62,354 nucleotides of DNA from a bacterium (GTDB lineage: Bacteria; UBP18; UBA7526). The stretch is from positions 1 through 62,354 of the forward strand of contig JAUXAI010000003.1 in NCBI GenBank assembly GCA_030619985.1. The letters run 5' to 3'. Positions 25,697 to 35,931 of the stretch are shown in pieces (positions within the stretch are counted from its first letter, which is position 1; every line of letters starts with the position of its first letter). Made by a program: the position numbers and the translations under genes. The notes beneath the pieces are model-generated. The model was given only the letters and a program-made list of their open reading frames with translations, did not search any database and had not been told where the DNA came from.

Positions 25697-26700
25697 CAGA
25701 TTAGCTTTTTAATCTCTTTTTCGATCTCTTGGGCTATTTTGGGATTCTTCTTTAAGAAGCTCCTCAGCCCTTCTCTTCCCTGACCGATCTTACTTTTCTT
25801 ATAGGAAAACCAAGCCCCGGCTCTCTTGATAATTCCCTTTTCTAAACCAAGATCGATGAGGCAGCCTTCCTTTGAAATTCCCTTGCCATAGATGATGTCA
25901 AATTCCGCTCTCCTAAAGGGAGGGGCAACCTTGTTCTTAGCGATCTTAACTACTGTTCGATTACCGATGATATTTGGTCCTTCCTTTATGGGACCGATCC
26001 TTCTAATATCCATCCTCACTGTGGAATAGAACTTAAGCGCCCTTCCTCCTGGAGTGGTCTCAGGAGAACCATACATCACCCCAATCTTCATCCTTATCTG
26101 ATTGATGAATATTACACAGGTCTTGGATTTTGAAATTACTGCCGTTAGCTTCCTTAGCGCCTGGGACATAAGTCTGGCTTGAAGTCCTATCTGGGCCTCG
26201 CCCATCTCCCCTTCGATCTCTGCCCGGGGAACTAGAGCGGCAACAGAATCGATGACAATGACATCTACTGCCCCACTGCGTACCAAGGACTCTGTAATCT
26301 CTAAAGCCTGTTCCCCAGAATCTGGCTGAGAAATTAAAAGATGATCTAGATCCACTCCCAAGATTTTGGCATAGGCAGGGTCCATAGCATGCTCCACATC
26401 TATGAAGGCTGCCTCCCCTCCCATCTTCTGGGCCTCAGCAATAACATGTAAAGAGAGGGTGGTCTTCCCTCCCCCCTCAGACCCGAAGAGTTCGATCACC
26501 CTTCCCCGGGGGACACCGCCGATTCCCAAAGCTATATCAAGGGGCAGGGCTCCAGTAGGAATGGCCTCTATCTTCTCTAGCGGTCTTTCCTTAGTGAGGC
26601 GCATTATAGCCCCCCTTCCATACTTTTTTTCAATCTGCTCCAGGGCTAAATCCAATGCCTTCTCCTTTGCCTTCTCAATCTTCTCTTCTTTCTTCACCAT
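25696..26700 (-). CDS. recA: RecA recombinase
   Basis: 334 residues. ATP-dependent strand exchange and LexA coprotease. Walker A is [12 protein letters not shown] (about 69-80; the usual wording is GPESSGKTT), Walker [21 protein letters not shown] (about 142-161), and the RecA signature [20 protein letters not shown] with NQIR(M)[15 protein letters not shown] (about 195-220). Start ATG has AAGGAGG 5 bases upstream. Lies 13 bases after the TPR gene. Confidence 0.97.
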   Translation of the reverse strand: MVKKEEKIEKAKEKALDLALEQIEKKYGRGAIMRLTKERPLEKIEAIPTGALPLDIALGIGGVPRGRVIELFGSEGGGKTTLSLHVIAEAQKMGGEAAFIDVEHAMDPAYAKILGVDLDHLLISQPDSGEQALEITESLVRSGAVDVIVIDSVAALVPRAEIEGEMGEAQIGLQARLMSQALRKLTAVISKSKTCVIFINQIRMKIGVMYGSPETTPGGRALKFYSTVRMDIRRIGPIKEGPNIIGNRTVVKIAKNKVAPPFRRAEFDIIYGKGISKEGCLIDLGLEKGIIKRAGAWFSYKKSKIGQGREGLRSFLKKNPKIAQEIEKEIKKLI

Positions 26701-26713
26701 CTCTTCCTCCTTC

Positions 26714-28516
26714 TTATCTCATTCTTCTTACTGCTAATGTCTTTAAGTATCTCTCCCTTTTTCTCTTTTCCGCGACTATTGCTTTTGCTCTGGCTCCTTT
26801 TGTCCGGTTCATAATGCTTCTTGCCCGAGAAGCGATCTGGCTGTCTTCAGCCACTAAGCTAAGTGCTCTCTCTGCCTTAAGATAAGCAGTGCTTGCCAGG
26901 CCTCGGCGGTGATCGCCCTCTCCTTCTTCAAGGTATTGTCTTGCCAGAGTCTTCACCGTTTGTTCCTGAATCCCTTTCTCTTTATAGGCTAAAGCTAAGA
27001 TATAGTAGGCATCCTCACATAGAGGGTCTAACTCTATTGTCTTCTTGAGCTCAATCATTGCTTCATCATAGAGGCCATAAAGGCGATACCAGTTCCCAAG
27101 ACCCAGATGGGCCTGGCTGGACCTAGGATCTAATCTTATTGCCTCCTTAAATTCATACATTGCTTTCTGATCCTCTTTCACTTCCATATAAGTCAGCCCC
27201 AGACAGGTGTGAGCATCTACCAATTTCGAATCCAGATTTATTGCTCTCTTCAACTCCTCTATAGCAAAGGGGTATTGGCCATATTTATAATAGGTGATCC
27301 CATATTTAAGATAAGAAAAAGCATCGGGTGGTCTTCTCTTATAGCGCTTCAACTCTCTTTGGGCTTTAGCAACTAATTCTTCGATCTTTTTCTCTTCCCT
27401 TATCTCCAGTGCTTTTTTAAGTAGTTCCAGCGCCCCTTGATACTCCTCCTGCTGATAATAGGTTATTCCTCTATTGTGATAGAGGGTGAAAAGGGTGTCC
27501 TTTATCTTCTTCTCCTTTTTACTCTTAAAGGCTAAGGCCTCTTCATATTCAGTAATGGCCTCCTCTTCTCTACCAATGCTTAGATAATAGCTCCCCAATT
27601 GATAATGGGCCTCTGTAATTCTGGGATTTATTCTTATTACTTCCCGGAATTCTAAAGCAGCTAAGCCAGAGTAGCCCCTCTTCTGGTAGCGGAAGGCGAG
27701 CTCCCAATGGGCACGGATATCGTCTGGATTCTTCTCTACCTCCCTCTCTAATTCACTTATACTTTTCCCTAAAAATTGGGCCCCCGGGTAATCGGGAGTG
27801 ATTTCTATTACTTTCTTAAGCTCTTCTATTGCCTCCCCATATCTGCCCTTCTTATAATAAAGAACTCCTAAGTTATTATAAGCATCAGCATATCCCGGAT
27901 CTATCTTCAAGGCCTTCTGATAAGAGAAGAGAGCCTGGTCATAGGTAGCCACATGGTCATCATAATCGCAGGCCTTACTGAACCACTTATAGGCACTTAA
28001 CTTATCTGTCGGTCTTCTCATAATGCGCTTCTTTTCTTTAGTCTTTATCCTGATCTCCAGGGTATCTGCGGTAGCGAAAGTCAGCTGATCCTGCAACTTG
28101 AATATATCGCTCAGACTTCCTGTGACCATGGTAGATTTCAGGATCCTCCCCGTCTCCACTTCCACCATGCGTGCTGTTATCCTGATCTCTCCATCAGATA
28201 TCTGAAAAGCCCCCACTACCAGAAAATCAACATCCAATATCCGGGCAACCTTCTCATATAATCCAATCTCCATACGTATCTTTAATTGTCCTAAAACCTT
28301 CCTTAGCTCACCCTGCTCCACTACCTCTAATTTACCGATCTCCTTGAGCTTATGAGTAAGGGTCTCAGCGATACCGATGGAAAGCCAGTCAATCTCCCTT
28401 TCTCCGGTCAGATTTCTAAAATCCATAACCGCCACCCTCTTCTTGGCAGCAGAGGAAGAAGTAGCATTCATGATAAGAAGAACTGAGATTATTAGGATCG
28501 GTATAGATTTTTTCAT
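26714..28516 (-). CDS. Exported CsgG/FlgO-like plus TPR-repeat protein
   Basis: 600 residues. A signal peptide ([24 protein letters not shown]) is followed by a CsgG/FlgO-type domain ([20 protein letters not shown], then [20 protein letters not shown], about residues 26-150). From about residue 185 there are at least seven tetratricopeptide repeats (for example [60 protein letters not shown]). Likely periplasmic/outer-membrane scaffold; function unknown. Overlaps thpR by 4 bases. Confidence 0.85.
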   Translation of the reverse strand: MKKSIPILIISVLLIMNATSSSAAKKRVAVMDFRNLTGEREIDWLSIGIAETLTHKLKEIGKLEVVEQGELRKVLGQLKIRMEIGLYEKVARILDVDFLVVGAFQISDGEIRITARMVEVETGRILKSTMVTGSLSDIFKLQDQLTFATADTLEIRIKTKEKKRIMRRPTDKLSAYKWFSKACDYDDHVATYDQALFSYQKALKIDPGYADAYNNLGVLYYKKGRYGEAIEELKKVIEITPDYPGAQFLGKSISELEREVEKNPDDIRAHWELAFRYQKRGYSGLAALEFREVIRINPRITEAHYQLGSYYLSIGREEEAITEYEEALAFKSKKEKKIKDTLFTLYHNRGITYYQQEEYQGALELLKKALEIREEKKIEELVAKAQRELKRYKRRPPDAFSYLKYGITYYKYGQYPFAIEELKRAINLDSKLVDAHTCLGLTYMEVKEDQKAMYEFKEAIRLDPRSSQAHLGLGNWYRLYGLYDEAMIELKKTIELDPLCEDAYYILALAYKEKGIQEQTVKTLARQYLEEGEGDHRRGLASTAYLKAERALSLVAEDSQIASRARSIMNRTKGARAKAIVAEKRKRERYLKTLAVRRMR

Positions 28517-29085
28517 AGCTCTTGTAAGACTATTTCTTCTAATGTAGTATAGACGGGGCCTGGTGGTCTTAATTCGCTCTTCATAATGGATAGTTTAGTT
28601 ACTTTCATGTTTCCCAGATTAGAGGTCATGAGTTTAGCAAGGGCCTCTATTAATCTTTCTCTTCCTTTGAGCGACTTCATCCTTCCCAGTGTGAGGTGGG
28701 GACTAAAGGGTCTCTTCTCTTTGGTAAAACTGATCTTGGCCAGGTTCTCTTCTATACTAAAGGCTATTCTTTTTAATTCTTCCTTTCCTTCATCTATTCC
28801 CACCCAGATTACCCTGGGATACTCTATCCTGGGAAAGGCGCCCAGGCCAGAGACGCTTATTTCAAAGGGGGCAAAAGGTCTCAGGGCTTCTCTTGTAAAT
28901 GTCTTAACCTTCTCTAATTTTTCTAAAGTAATATGTCCCAAGAACTTTAGGGTGAGATGGATATTCTCTGGTTTCACCCATTTAACCTGAGCACTGGTTT
29001 TCTTTAATTCTTCTTGTAGCTTACTAATATTCGATAATATCTCTGGAGTCAGTTTTATAGCAATGAATGTCCTTATCTTCTCCAC
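28513..29085 (-). CDS. thpR: RNA 2',3'-cyclic phosphodiesterase (2H family)
   Basis: 190 residues. Opening KIRTFIAIKLTPEI is typical; the two catalytic HxTx motifs are HLTLKFLGH (about 43-51) and HLTLGRMK (about 130-137). The family opens 2',3'-cyclic phosphates on RNA; older name 2'-5' RNA ligase. The pair cinA-thpR upstream of recA is a common bacterial arrangement. Confidence 0.92.
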   Translation of the reverse strand: MEKIRTFIAIKLTPEILSNISKLQEELKKTSAQVKWVKPENIHLTLKFLGHITLEKLEKVKTFTREALRPFAPFEISVSGLGAFPRIEYPRVIWVGIDEGKEELKRIAFSIEENLAKISFTKEKRPFSPHLTLGRMKSLKGRERLIEALAKLMTSNLGNMKVTKLSIMKSELRPPGPVYTTLEEIVLQEL

Positions 29086-29114
29086 AACAAAGCTCCAAAA
29101 TGGAAGCTATTCGT

Positions 29115-29145
29115 TTACCGTTACCGTTCACCGTTAACCGTAAAC
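29115..29145. repeat. Heptamer words (ttaccgt) in the cinA-thpR gap
   Basis: ttaccgt taccgtt caccgtt aaccgta in direct succession just after the cinA stop at 29148; otherwise the 62-bp gap is empty. Confidence 0.75.
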
Positions 29146-29147
29146 TT

Positions 29148-30386
29148 TTATTTTAGGAGGTGTCTTCTTACCATATCCAAGGCAGCATTGGCTGCCTTGG
29201 CCTTGATTACCCCTCTTTCTCCCCGAAACTTGAACTCTCTTATCTCTACCTTGTCCTTATGGGCCAGAGCAATATAGACTAGACCAATGGGCTTATCCTT
29301 TGTTGCACCAGTGGGGCCAGCGATGCCGGTAATCCCTAATCCAAAGTCTGATCTGGCAACTCTTTTTACTCCCTTCGCCATCTCTCCTGCTACCTTCTCA
29401 CTTACTGCCCCATACTTCTCCAGAGTGGTCTTTTTCACTCCCAACCGATCTCTTTTCATCCTATTGCTATAGGCTACTACGCTTCCTAGAAAGTAGTCAG
29501 AGGAACCGGAAACATTGGTCAATCTATGAGAGATGAGCCCCCCGGTGCAGGACTCAGCAACGGCAATAGTCTTCTTGCGCATGTATAAGAAATATCCAAT
29601 GACCTCTTCCAGGGCCTGCTTCCCTGTTCCAAAGATGTAGTTTCCCAGTCGTTTGGTAATCTTCTTCCCCATCCCTTCATTCAGCTTCTCCCCTATCTTC
29701 TCATTCCCGGCCTTTGCTGTCAATCTAATATCGACAATATTCTCATGGGCCAGGAGGGAGATTTGAGGATTCTTACTCTTCTTCATGATATCCTTCAGTT
29801 TCTCTGCCACCTTTGATTCTGAAAGGCCGGTAGTACGCAGAATCAAAGATTTGATGACCTCTCTTACTTTGAACCTTTCCTCAAGATAGGGGATAACCTT
29901 TTCTTCAAACATGGGAACCAGCTCATTGTATGGACCGGGGAGAGCAACAATTATCCTGTTCCTGGTCTCTAAAATGAAGCCTGGAGCAATACCTATTCTG
30001 TTTTTCAGGGGATGAGAATCCTTGGGAAGGAAGGCCTGCTTTATATTATCCGAAGGCATAGACTTCCTCTCCTCTTTGAACTTCCCCTCAATCTCAGAAA
30101 GGATCTCCTCATTCAGAACTAGTTGCTCCTCTGCTGCTTTGGCGATTACTTTCTTAGTAATATCATCCGGCGTGGGGCCCAGTCCTCCAATAGTGATTAC
30201 CATCTTGACCCGCCTCAAAGCTTCTTCTAAGGAAGAGGCGATGTCTTTCTCGTCATCCCCGATGGTGATCTCTCTCTCAACCTCAATCCCCAAGGCAGTC
30301 AATCTTTGACAGAGATAAGGGGCATCGGTATTTAGTATCTCGCCTAGGAGATGCTCAGATCCAATAGAGATTATCTCAGCATTCAT
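29148..30386 (-). CDS. cinA: CinA: ADP-ribose pyrophosphatase/NMN deamidase
   Basis: 412 residues. The N-terminal MoCF-like domain has AEIISIGSEHLLGEILNTDA (3-22) and VITIGGLGPTPDD (about 63-75). The C-terminal PncC domain has VAESCTGGLISHRLTNVSGS (about 276-295), AYSNRMKRDRLGV and GITGIAGPTGATKDKPIGLV (about 364-383). Recycles NMN from NAD turnover; co-transcribed with recA in many bacteria. Confidence 0.93.
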   Translation of the reverse strand: MNAEIISIGSEHLLGEILNTDAPYLCQRLTALGIEVEREITIGDDEKDIASSLEEALRRVKMVITIGGLGPTPDDITKKVIAKAAEEQLVLNEEILSEIEGKFKEERKSMPSDNIKQAFLPKDSHPLKNRIGIAPGFILETRNRIIVALPGPYNELVPMFEEKVIPYLEERFKVREVIKSLILRTTGLSESKVAEKLKDIMKKSKNPQISLLAHENIVDIRLTAKAGNEKIGEKLNEGMGKKITKRLGNYIFGTGKQALEEVIGYFLYMRKKTIAVAESCTGGLISHRLTNVSGSSDYFLGSVVAYSNRMKRDRLGVKKTTLEKYGAVSEKVAGEMAKGVKRVARSDFGLGITGIAGPTGATKDKPIGLVYIALAHKDKVEIREFKFRGERGVIKAKAANAALDMVRRHLLK

Positions 30387-30400
30387 TCTTTACTCCTAAG

Positions 30401-30528
30401 TAACCAGTGAACAGCTTCGCTGTAGTTCGGTGTAACGGCCACCTCTGGTGGCCTTGAGTTCGGTGTTCGGTGAATTTATTTTTAACTCCGAATTCCGAAC
30501 TGTAAACTCCGAACCGTTAACTGTTAAC
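30401..30528. repeat. Repeat-word spacer with two small hairpins
   Basis: Contains a cagcttcgctg mini-hairpin (about 30411-30421), a perfect ggccacc-tct-ggtggcc hairpin (30438-30454 region) and period-7 words of the gttcggt / actccga / ccgttaa type at 30457-30525. The same actccga word forms the array inside degT. No gene. Confidence 0.7.
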
Positions 30529-30973
30529 CCCATAGCCTAATGGCCTGTATGATTAGATTGGCATAGACCCCGGCTAAGAAGTCATCACACATCACTCCCC
30601 AACCACCAGGCAGCTTCTCCAATCTTCTTAAAGGGAAAGGTTTCAGGATATCGATTACCCGAAAGACAATGAAAGCCACGAGAATGAATTTAAACGTGAA
30701 GGGAATTAAAAACATAGCAATCAGGAAGCCGATGATCTCATCGATGACAATTTTCTTGCTATCCTTTTCTTTAAAGAAGTAGATGGTTGCCTTATTTGAG
30801 ATCCATATTCCGAAGAAGGCGAGGGCAATGAGAATCAAAAGATAAGGAAGCCAGGGAAGACGATGCATCCCGAGATAGATAATGACCCCGATGAGGCTCC
30901 CTGCGGTTCCTGGGGCAATGGGGGTATAGCCAGTGTAGAATCCAGTTGCCAGAAACTTAATCAGCCATCTCAT
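30524..30973 (-). CDS. pgpA: Phosphatidylglycerophosphatase A
   Basis: 149 residues, 4 hydrophobic segments. Characteristic FYTGYTPIAPGTAGSLIG (about 12-29), KIVIDEIIGFLIAMFLIP (about 73-90) and FRVIDILKPFPLRRLE followed by GGWGVMCDDFLAGVYAN (about 103-139) with the acidic metal ligands. Dephosphorylates PGP, the product of PgsA encoded immediately upstream. Confidence 0.92.
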   Translation of the reverse strand: MRWLIKFLATGFYTGYTPIAPGTAGSLIGVIIYLGMHRLPWLPYLLILIALAFFGIWISNKATIYFFKEKDSKKIVIDEIIGFLIAMFLIPFTFKFILVAFIVFRVIDILKPFPLRRLEKLPGGWGVMCDDFLAGVYANLIIQAIRLWG

Positions 30974-31011
30974 TTTCGTTATTTACTTCCTCCTTATTTT
31001 TTTCTCATTTA

Positions 31012-31055
31012 TTCGTGATAATTCGCGTTCTTTTTTAATTCGCGTTTATTCGCGT
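31012..31055. repeat. ATTCGTG/ATTCGCG repeat words at the pgsA 3' end
   Basis: Four attcgYg words at 31012-31055. The last one encodes the terminal K-R-E and TAA stop of pgsA. Confidence 0.75.
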
Positions 31056-31630
31056 TTAGTCAAGACCTCTCTGTGCTTTCCAATATAGAGGACACCAGAG
31101 ATAATGGTCATAATAACTGCCAAGCCCACTAAGGCATTTGGAGTACATTTTAATATCTGTGAGAGGAGAGAAGGAGCACTGATAGCGAAGGAGGCAAAGG
31201 TCGACTTTATGGCGATGACTACCAGGGTGACACTTACTGCGATCATCTGGGTGGCAGTCTTATGCTTCCCCCACCTTCCAGCCGGAATGATTATCCCTTT
31301 AGAAGCACCTATGAATCTCAAATGGGTGATCATAACCTCCCTGGCCAAGATAATAATTACCATCCAGGCCCAGACCTCTCCTAAGGCAACAAAGCAGATG
31401 AGGGCGCCTAGAACGATTATCTTATCCGCTAAGGGGTCCATGAATTTGCCAAAACTGGTTACCACTCCCCTTGCTCGGGCAATCCTTCCATCATAGAGGT
31501 CGGTTAGAGAAGCGAGAATAAAGAGCAGAAGGGCAGAATACTTTGTCCAGGCCCCATCCACTAAGAGTAGAATGATAAAGAGAGGAGCAATGATGATTCG
31601 GATGATGGTGAGCCTATTGGCCAGGTTCAT
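31046..31630 (-). CDS. pgsA: CDP-diacylglycerol--glycerol-3-phosphate phosphatidyltransferase
   Basis: 194 residues, integral membrane. CDP-alcohol phosphotransferase signature DLYDGRIARARGVVTSFGKF then MDPLADK (about 45-72), matching D-x2-DG-x2-AR-x8-G-x3-D-x3-D. Makes phosphatidylglycerophosphate for PgpA. Its stop codon (cgc gaa taa) is part of an ATTCGCG repeat. Confidence 0.92.
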   Translation of the reverse strand: MNLANRLTIIRIIIAPLFIILLLVDGAWTKYSALLLFILASLTDLYDGRIARARGVVTSFGKFMDPLADKIIVLGALICFVALGEVWAWMVIIILAREVMITHLRFIGASKGIIIPAGRWGKHKTATQMIAVSVTLVVIAIKSTFASFAISAPSLLSQILKCTPNALVGLAVIMTIISGVLYIGKHREVLTKRE

Positions 31631-31639
31631 GATTATGCC

Positions 31640-31722
31640 TCACAGGGTTACCCAGTTAACCTGTTGGCCAGTTATCCAGTTAAAACCGGCAAACCGGCTC
31701 ACTGGCAACTGGCAAACTAAAG
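31640..31722. repeat. Heptamer/octamer words (ccagtta, caaccgg)
   Basis: The 109-bp spacer between pgsA and the membrane-protein gene consists of cagttaa, ccagtta, aaaccgg, cactgg and caactgg words. No gene seen. Confidence 0.7.
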
Positions 31723-31739
31723 AAATTTGTCTTCTGTAT

Positions 31740-32645
31740 TTAAGTCTTTCTTAGACCAAGATAGAGGACCATGGTAGAAGCAATAGTGAAGAGAGTGAGA
31801 TAGATCTGAGCCCCACTCTGAACAAAATTTAAAAGGAAGCGAAGGGGTAAGAGAAAAATGAGCACCCCTGCTCCTATCCCTAGAATGGAGGCCGGAATCT
31901 TCAAAAGAAGGTCAAACGAGATAAAGACACCTATGACGCCTATGCCGATCAGGATGAGAAGGAAGAAGAGGCCCAGAACCAGACCGAGGTTTCTCCTGAT
32001 AAAAGAAAAAGCCTTCTTGACTGCTCTCTTTAGAATGGAATCCTCAACAACGATTACTATTCCAGAGTAGGAAAAGACAAGGCCCAGGGCAAGGCTAGCA
32101 AGGAGGAGTAAGAAGAAGCCCAAGATTCCCAGAAGAACCCCAAAGACCATCCCTGTCCCCTGACACTTCTGAATGAGAAGATAGATAGGAAGACCGAATA
32201 TTCCGCCCAGGGTTAGAAAGAGAACCTGGAAGGCCAAAAAGAAGAGAAGCCAGAGGAGAAATAGTCGTTTGAAGAAGTAACCTCCATAACGAAAGAATCT
32301 TTTCAAAGTAAACTTCTCCTTCTTTATCAAAGCATCCCTGAATATCCCCTTTATCCCACCCCTTAAGAAGATGCTCAATAGTATGGCCCCTATCCAGATG
32401 AGAAGGAAGAAAAGGCCACAGATTACGATTAATAAGGGATGGGCGCGGAGACCCTGCTGAAATAACTCAGGAGTAAACTTTCCCTTGGTCAACCCGGTAT
32501 AGAATCCCAAAGAGAAGATAATAAAGAGAACGGGAACAATAAATAAAAGTCCCAGAATTATCTGAACAACAAACTGAATCAAAATCAGGGGCCAGTTGCG
32601 ATAGGTGGTCTTGAATCCTTCTTTGATTGCTTCAGTAATGGTCAT
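31740..32645 (-). CDS. Polytopic membrane protein of unknown function
   Basis: 301 residues with about six long hydrophobic segments (for example LILIQFVVQIILGLLFIVPV near 17-36, and VFGVLLGILGFFLLLLASLA near 170). The Gly/Leu-rich pattern is like the GPDP-membrane/DUF975-type families with no enzymatic motif. The ATG overlaps the RodZ-like stop by 4 bases (ATGA), so the two are coupled. I do not recognise a precise family. Confidence 0.75.
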   Translation of the reverse strand: MTITEAIKEGFKTTYRNWPLILIQFVVQIILGLLFIVPVLFIIFSLGFYTGLTKGKFTPELFQQGLRAHPLLIVICGLFFLLIWIGAILLSIFLRGGIKGIFRDALIKKEKFTLKRFFRYGGYFFKRLFLLWLLFFLAFQVLFLTLGGIFGLPIYLLIQKCQGTGMVFGVLLGILGFFLLLLASLALGLVFSYSGIVIVVEDSILKRAVKKAFSFIRRNLGLVLGLFFLLILIGIGVIGVFISFDLLLKIPASILGIGAGVLIFLLPLRFLLNFVQSGAQIYLTLFTIASTMVLYLGLRKT

Positions 32646-33295
32646 TCTTCTTTTTCTCTTACAAAGGTTTTCGTTACTACCTGTCCCCTCTCGCCTGGGG
32701 ACCCAAGGGGTTCTCCATTCAACTCCAACTCTATTCCCCCGGCATTCCCTACTCTTATCTCGAGCTTATTCTCCGCTTCCCAGGTCTTTTCATCTCCAGC
32801 CTTCAATAGTTCTTGAATCTCTTCTCTTTCATCAACAGTAATACTCACCCAGACCTCCTCGAGTGCGATTGCCTTCAGGGTAAGGGGGGCTTTCTCCTCT
32901 TCTATAACCTCAACTACTGGTGGGGAAGAGGGGCGAAAGAAAAGAAACCACCCTCCCCAAACGATGAGAACTATTATACTTATTGCTACGGGAAGGATGG
33001 CTAGTCTTTTAGGCCTTATTCTTTTAGGGATTAACCTCTCTGCTACGGGAACTTTGGTGGTTGTCTCTAGATATTTCTTATACTCTCGAACTAATTCATC
33101 GCTATCTAGATTTAAGAAGTTGGCATAGCTGCGCAGGAAGCCCTGGGTATAGGCAGGGGCCGGAAAGACATCCCAGTCCTCTGCTTCTAGGGCTTTTAGA
33201 TATCTAATACTTATCTTTGTCTTCTTACTTATCGTCTTTAATTTTAATCGTCTCTTCTGCCTCGCCTGCTGCAGTGTAAGGCCAATGGGCTCCAC
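32642..33295 (-). CDS. RodZ-like HTH/membrane protein
   Basis: 217 residues. Cytoplasmic HTH_25 domain (GLTLQQARQKRRLKLKTISK, ISIRYLKALEAEDWDVFPAP, YTQGFLRSYANFLNLD; residues 5-85), one transmembrane helix (LAILPVAISIIVLIVWGGWF, about 103-122), then a DUF4115 periplasmic domain (LTLKAIALEEVWVSITVDER). RodZ links MreB to the wall machinery. GTG start with GAGG 8 bases upstream. Confidence 0.85.
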   Translation of the reverse strand: MEPIGLTLQQARQKRRLKLKTISKKTKISIRYLKALEAEDWDVFPAPAYTQGFLRSYANFLNLDSDELVREYKKYLETTTKVPVAERLIPKRIRPKRLAILPVAISIIVLIVWGGWFLFFRPSSPPVVEVIEEEKAPLTLKAIALEEVWVSITVDEREEIQELLKAGDEKTWEAENKLEIRVGNAGGIELELNGEPLGSPGERGQVVTKTFVREKEE

Positions 33296-33304
33296 GTTTC
33301 TGCC

Positions 33305-33714
33305 TCGCTTTAATAGTTTACAGTAACCAGCGAACAGTAACCAGTAAAACTGTAGATTATTAGAACATCAGATTTGGTAAATTCGAAATTCTAATATTGA
33401 AATTAAGCAAAGCTAATAACCAAGATACAAAACACAGTAACCAAACAGATCCCAATATCCAAATTCAAATGCCCAATGCGCTTCGCTAGCATTGGAGAGA
33501 GCATAAATAATTAAGCATTGCCAAAACAGTTTGGTGATTGGTTATTGGTCATTGATTATTGTTTGTATCTTGTTTCTTGGTGTTTGGTTATTTGTATTCA
33601 TTTCGGATTTCGTGCTTCGGATTTTTGAAATTCTGATATCTGTCCTTCTCCATCTGATATACTGGTAATCTGGTACTCTTTTGCTGTTAACTGGTTACTG
33701 GTTACTCTTTTTTG
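33305..33714. repeat. 406-bp repeat-only spacer containing long repeat copy A
   Basis: No gene or RNA is visible between the RodZ-like start and the ftsK stop. The edges are cagtaac/ctggtta heptamers (33310-33345, 33688-33714). The centre, 33420-33592, is a near-identical copy of 57808-58027: both share the ccaatatccaaattYaaat stretch, the aatgcgcttcgctagcatt hairpin, a unique core through aacagtttggtgattgg, and the ttggtta/ttgtttc heptamers. Confidence 0.85.
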
Positions 33715-35774
33715 AGGTAGCTTTCATCAGCCAGTACTTCCCTCACCTTGCTTCCCCTGTAAGGGCCTACTATCCCTTCCTCCTCCATCATATCAATCAA
33801 TCTTGCTGCCCGGGCATAGCCTACCTTTAATCTTCTCTGTAGCATGGAGACCGAGGCCCTTCTGGCCTGGATGACCACCCTCACCGCATCTTGATATAAT
33901 TCGTCCTCCTCCGGGGTGCTGGGTAAGGAAGGAGCAGCCCTTTCGAAGATATCCTCTACATAGACCGGCTCTGCCTGAGAACGGGTAAACTCTGCCATTT
34001 TCTCAATCTCAGGATCAGTAATGAGCGATCCTTGGATACGTATTGGTTTGGCCTTTGAAGGGTCGGAGAAGAGCATATCCCCTCTTCCCAGTAACTTCTC
34101 TGCCCCACTCATATCCAGAACGATGCGGGAATCAACCCTTGCCGCAACCTGAAAGGCGATCCTCACCGGGAAGTTGGCCTTAATGAGACCGGTAATGACA
34201 TCCACGGATGGCCTCTGGGTAGCAAGGACAACATGAATCCCTACTGCCCGAGCCATCTGGGCCAGCCGGGTGATAGTATGCTCACAGTCCACAGGGGCCA
34301 CGAGCATCAGATCGGCTAACTCGTCAATGATCACGATGATATAGGGTATCTTTTCCACCGAGGTTTTGGCATTATAGCTTCCGATATCCCTAGCCCCGGC
34401 CTCAGAGAATAACTTGAACCTCTCTTCTACTTCCCCCACCGCCCACTTCAGAGCAAAAGTTGCCTTCTTGGGGTCAGTGATTACCGGGGTGATGAGATAG
34501 GGAATGTCATTATAGACCTTCAGTTCTACCCTCTTGGGATCGATTAAGAGGAACTTCACCTCATCTGGGGTTGCTTGAAACAGAATGCTATTTATGATGC
34601 AGTTTATACAGACACTCTTCCCGCTTCCTGTGGTTCCGGCAATCAATAAATGGGGCATGGTAGCCAGATCAGCGATTACTGGTCTACCGGCTATATCCTT
34701 TCCCAATGCCAGGGTAAGTTTTGATGGTGACTCATAGAACTCCCTGGTACTCAGAATCTCTGAGAGATAGACAAAGAAAGGCCTCTTATTGGGAACCTCA
34801 ATCCCCAAGGCCGCCTTTCCCGGAATGGGAGCTTCGATACGGATACTGGGGGCAGCCAATTTCAGAGCGATGTCATTAGAACGAGAGGTGATGGAGGAGA
34901 CGGTCACCCCTTTTGCCGGCTGTACCTCAAACCTGGTAATGACCGGCCCCTGTAGAGCACCAATAACCTTGGCCGATATCCCAAACTCAGAGAGAGTCTC
35001 TTCTAGGAGAACGCCCTTTGCCTTAAGGTCCTCTTTCGCCTCCTCTACCTTTGGCTTAGCGAGAAGAGAGAGATCAGGCATAGTATAGGCCTTCTCCTCT
35101 TCTGGAACCTTCTTTGCTATCTTCTTCACTCTCTTAGGGGTAGGAGCAACCTTCTCCTCTTTAATCTCTGGCCTCTTAATTGCTATCGGCTTGGCTGGTC
35201 TCGGTTTCCGGGAAAATATCCCTATTATTCCCCGAAAGAAAGATAGAATCCCCTTTCCTAACAGAAGGAAGAATTTAGGATAGGAGACCTCGGCTGCTAA
35301 AGGTAAAGAGACGACTAATACCGTTACCGCAATGAGATAGGCACCCGAAGCCCCAAAGACCTGCTTCAGTCCATCAGAGAGGACGATTCCCAGATGTCCT
35401 CCCAATGCCAATCTTTTTTCTAAGATTAAAGAATATTTGGAAGAAAGTAATGTACAGGATGAAATAAGAAAGAGGATGACTCCTAAGATTCTGTAGGCCT
35501 TCTTGTGGAACTTCAGCCCCCGAAATCTTCTTATCCCCCAGACAAGAGTCACTAAAATTATAAGATAGGCGCCATAACCCATGACGAAGTTCAGTCCAAA
35601 GGCCAGATAAGCACCAGCCTTCCCCATCCAGTTCACTGCTGGGGTATTGGGTGGCTGCTGATAGTAGGCAATATCCGTTGGCTCATAAGATATGAGACTG
35701 AGAAGAATAAAAATAGTCAGAGCAAATAGGATAATCCCTTCTATCTCACTAATCCTCTTCTCTTTCATTGGCAT
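33702..35774 (-). CDS. ftsK: DNA translocase FtsK
   Basis: 690 residues. Four N-terminal transmembrane helices (about 10-160), a charged linker (about 195-245), then the motor: Walker A IAGTTGSGKSVCINC (about 378-392), Walker B FLLIDPKRVELK (about 424-435) and VIIDELADLML (about 473-483). The C-terminal gamma winged-helix LYQDAVRVVIQARRASVSML and DMMEEEGIVGPYRGSKVREV (about 628-685) reads KOPS-type sites and contacts XerCD; a xerC gene is at 58116. Start ATG has GAGGTG 5 bases upstream. Confidence 0.95.
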   Translation of the reverse strand: MPMKEKRISEIEGIILFALTIFILLSLISYEPTDIAYYQQPPNTPAVNWMGKAGAYLAFGLNFVMGYGAYLIILVTLVWGIRRFRGLKFHKKAYRILGVILFLISSCTLLSSKYSLILEKRLALGGHLGIVLSDGLKQVFGASGAYLIAVTVLVVSLPLAAEVSYPKFFLLLGKGILSFFRGIIGIFSRKPRPAKPIAIKRPEIKEEKVAPTPKRVKKIAKKVPEEEKAYTMPDLSLLAKPKVEEAKEDLKAKGVLLEETLSEFGISAKVIGALQGPVITRFEVQPAKGVTVSSITSRSNDIALKLAAPSIRIEAPIPGKAALGIEVPNKRPFFVYLSEILSTREFYESPSKLTLALGKDIAGRPVIADLATMPHLLIAGTTGSGKSVCINCIINSILFQATPDEVKFLLIDPKRVELKVYNDIPYLITPVITDPKKATFALKWAVGEVEERFKLFSEAGARDIGSYNAKTSVEKIPYIIVIIDELADLMLVAPVDCEHTITRLAQMARAVGIHVVLATQRPSVDVITGLIKANFPVRIAFQVAARVDSRIVLDMSGAEKLLGRGDMLFSDPSKAKPIRIQGSLITDPEIEKMAEFTRSQAEPVYVEDIFERAAPSLPSTPEEDELYQDAVRVVIQARRASVSMLQRRLKVGYARAARLIDMMEEEGIVGPYRGSKVREVLADESYLKKE

Positions 35775-35931
35775 CTTTTCACCTCAAAACACGGATTGTC
35801 ACGGATTACAGATAATTGATGGTCAATCTTAGAAAATTTTGCTTTATGTTCCAAGCTTTATGAAATGTCAAATGGATTTATGCGTGAGAAAACTGAACTG
35901 CAAACACGCTGTTATCAAATCAATCGCTCGA

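Noticed and set aside
33296-33701. tRNA or small RNA gene in the 406-bp gap
   Set aside because: I see no cloverleaf with a TTCRANNC arm or CCA-type end; the content is repeat words and a second copy exists at 57808-58027.
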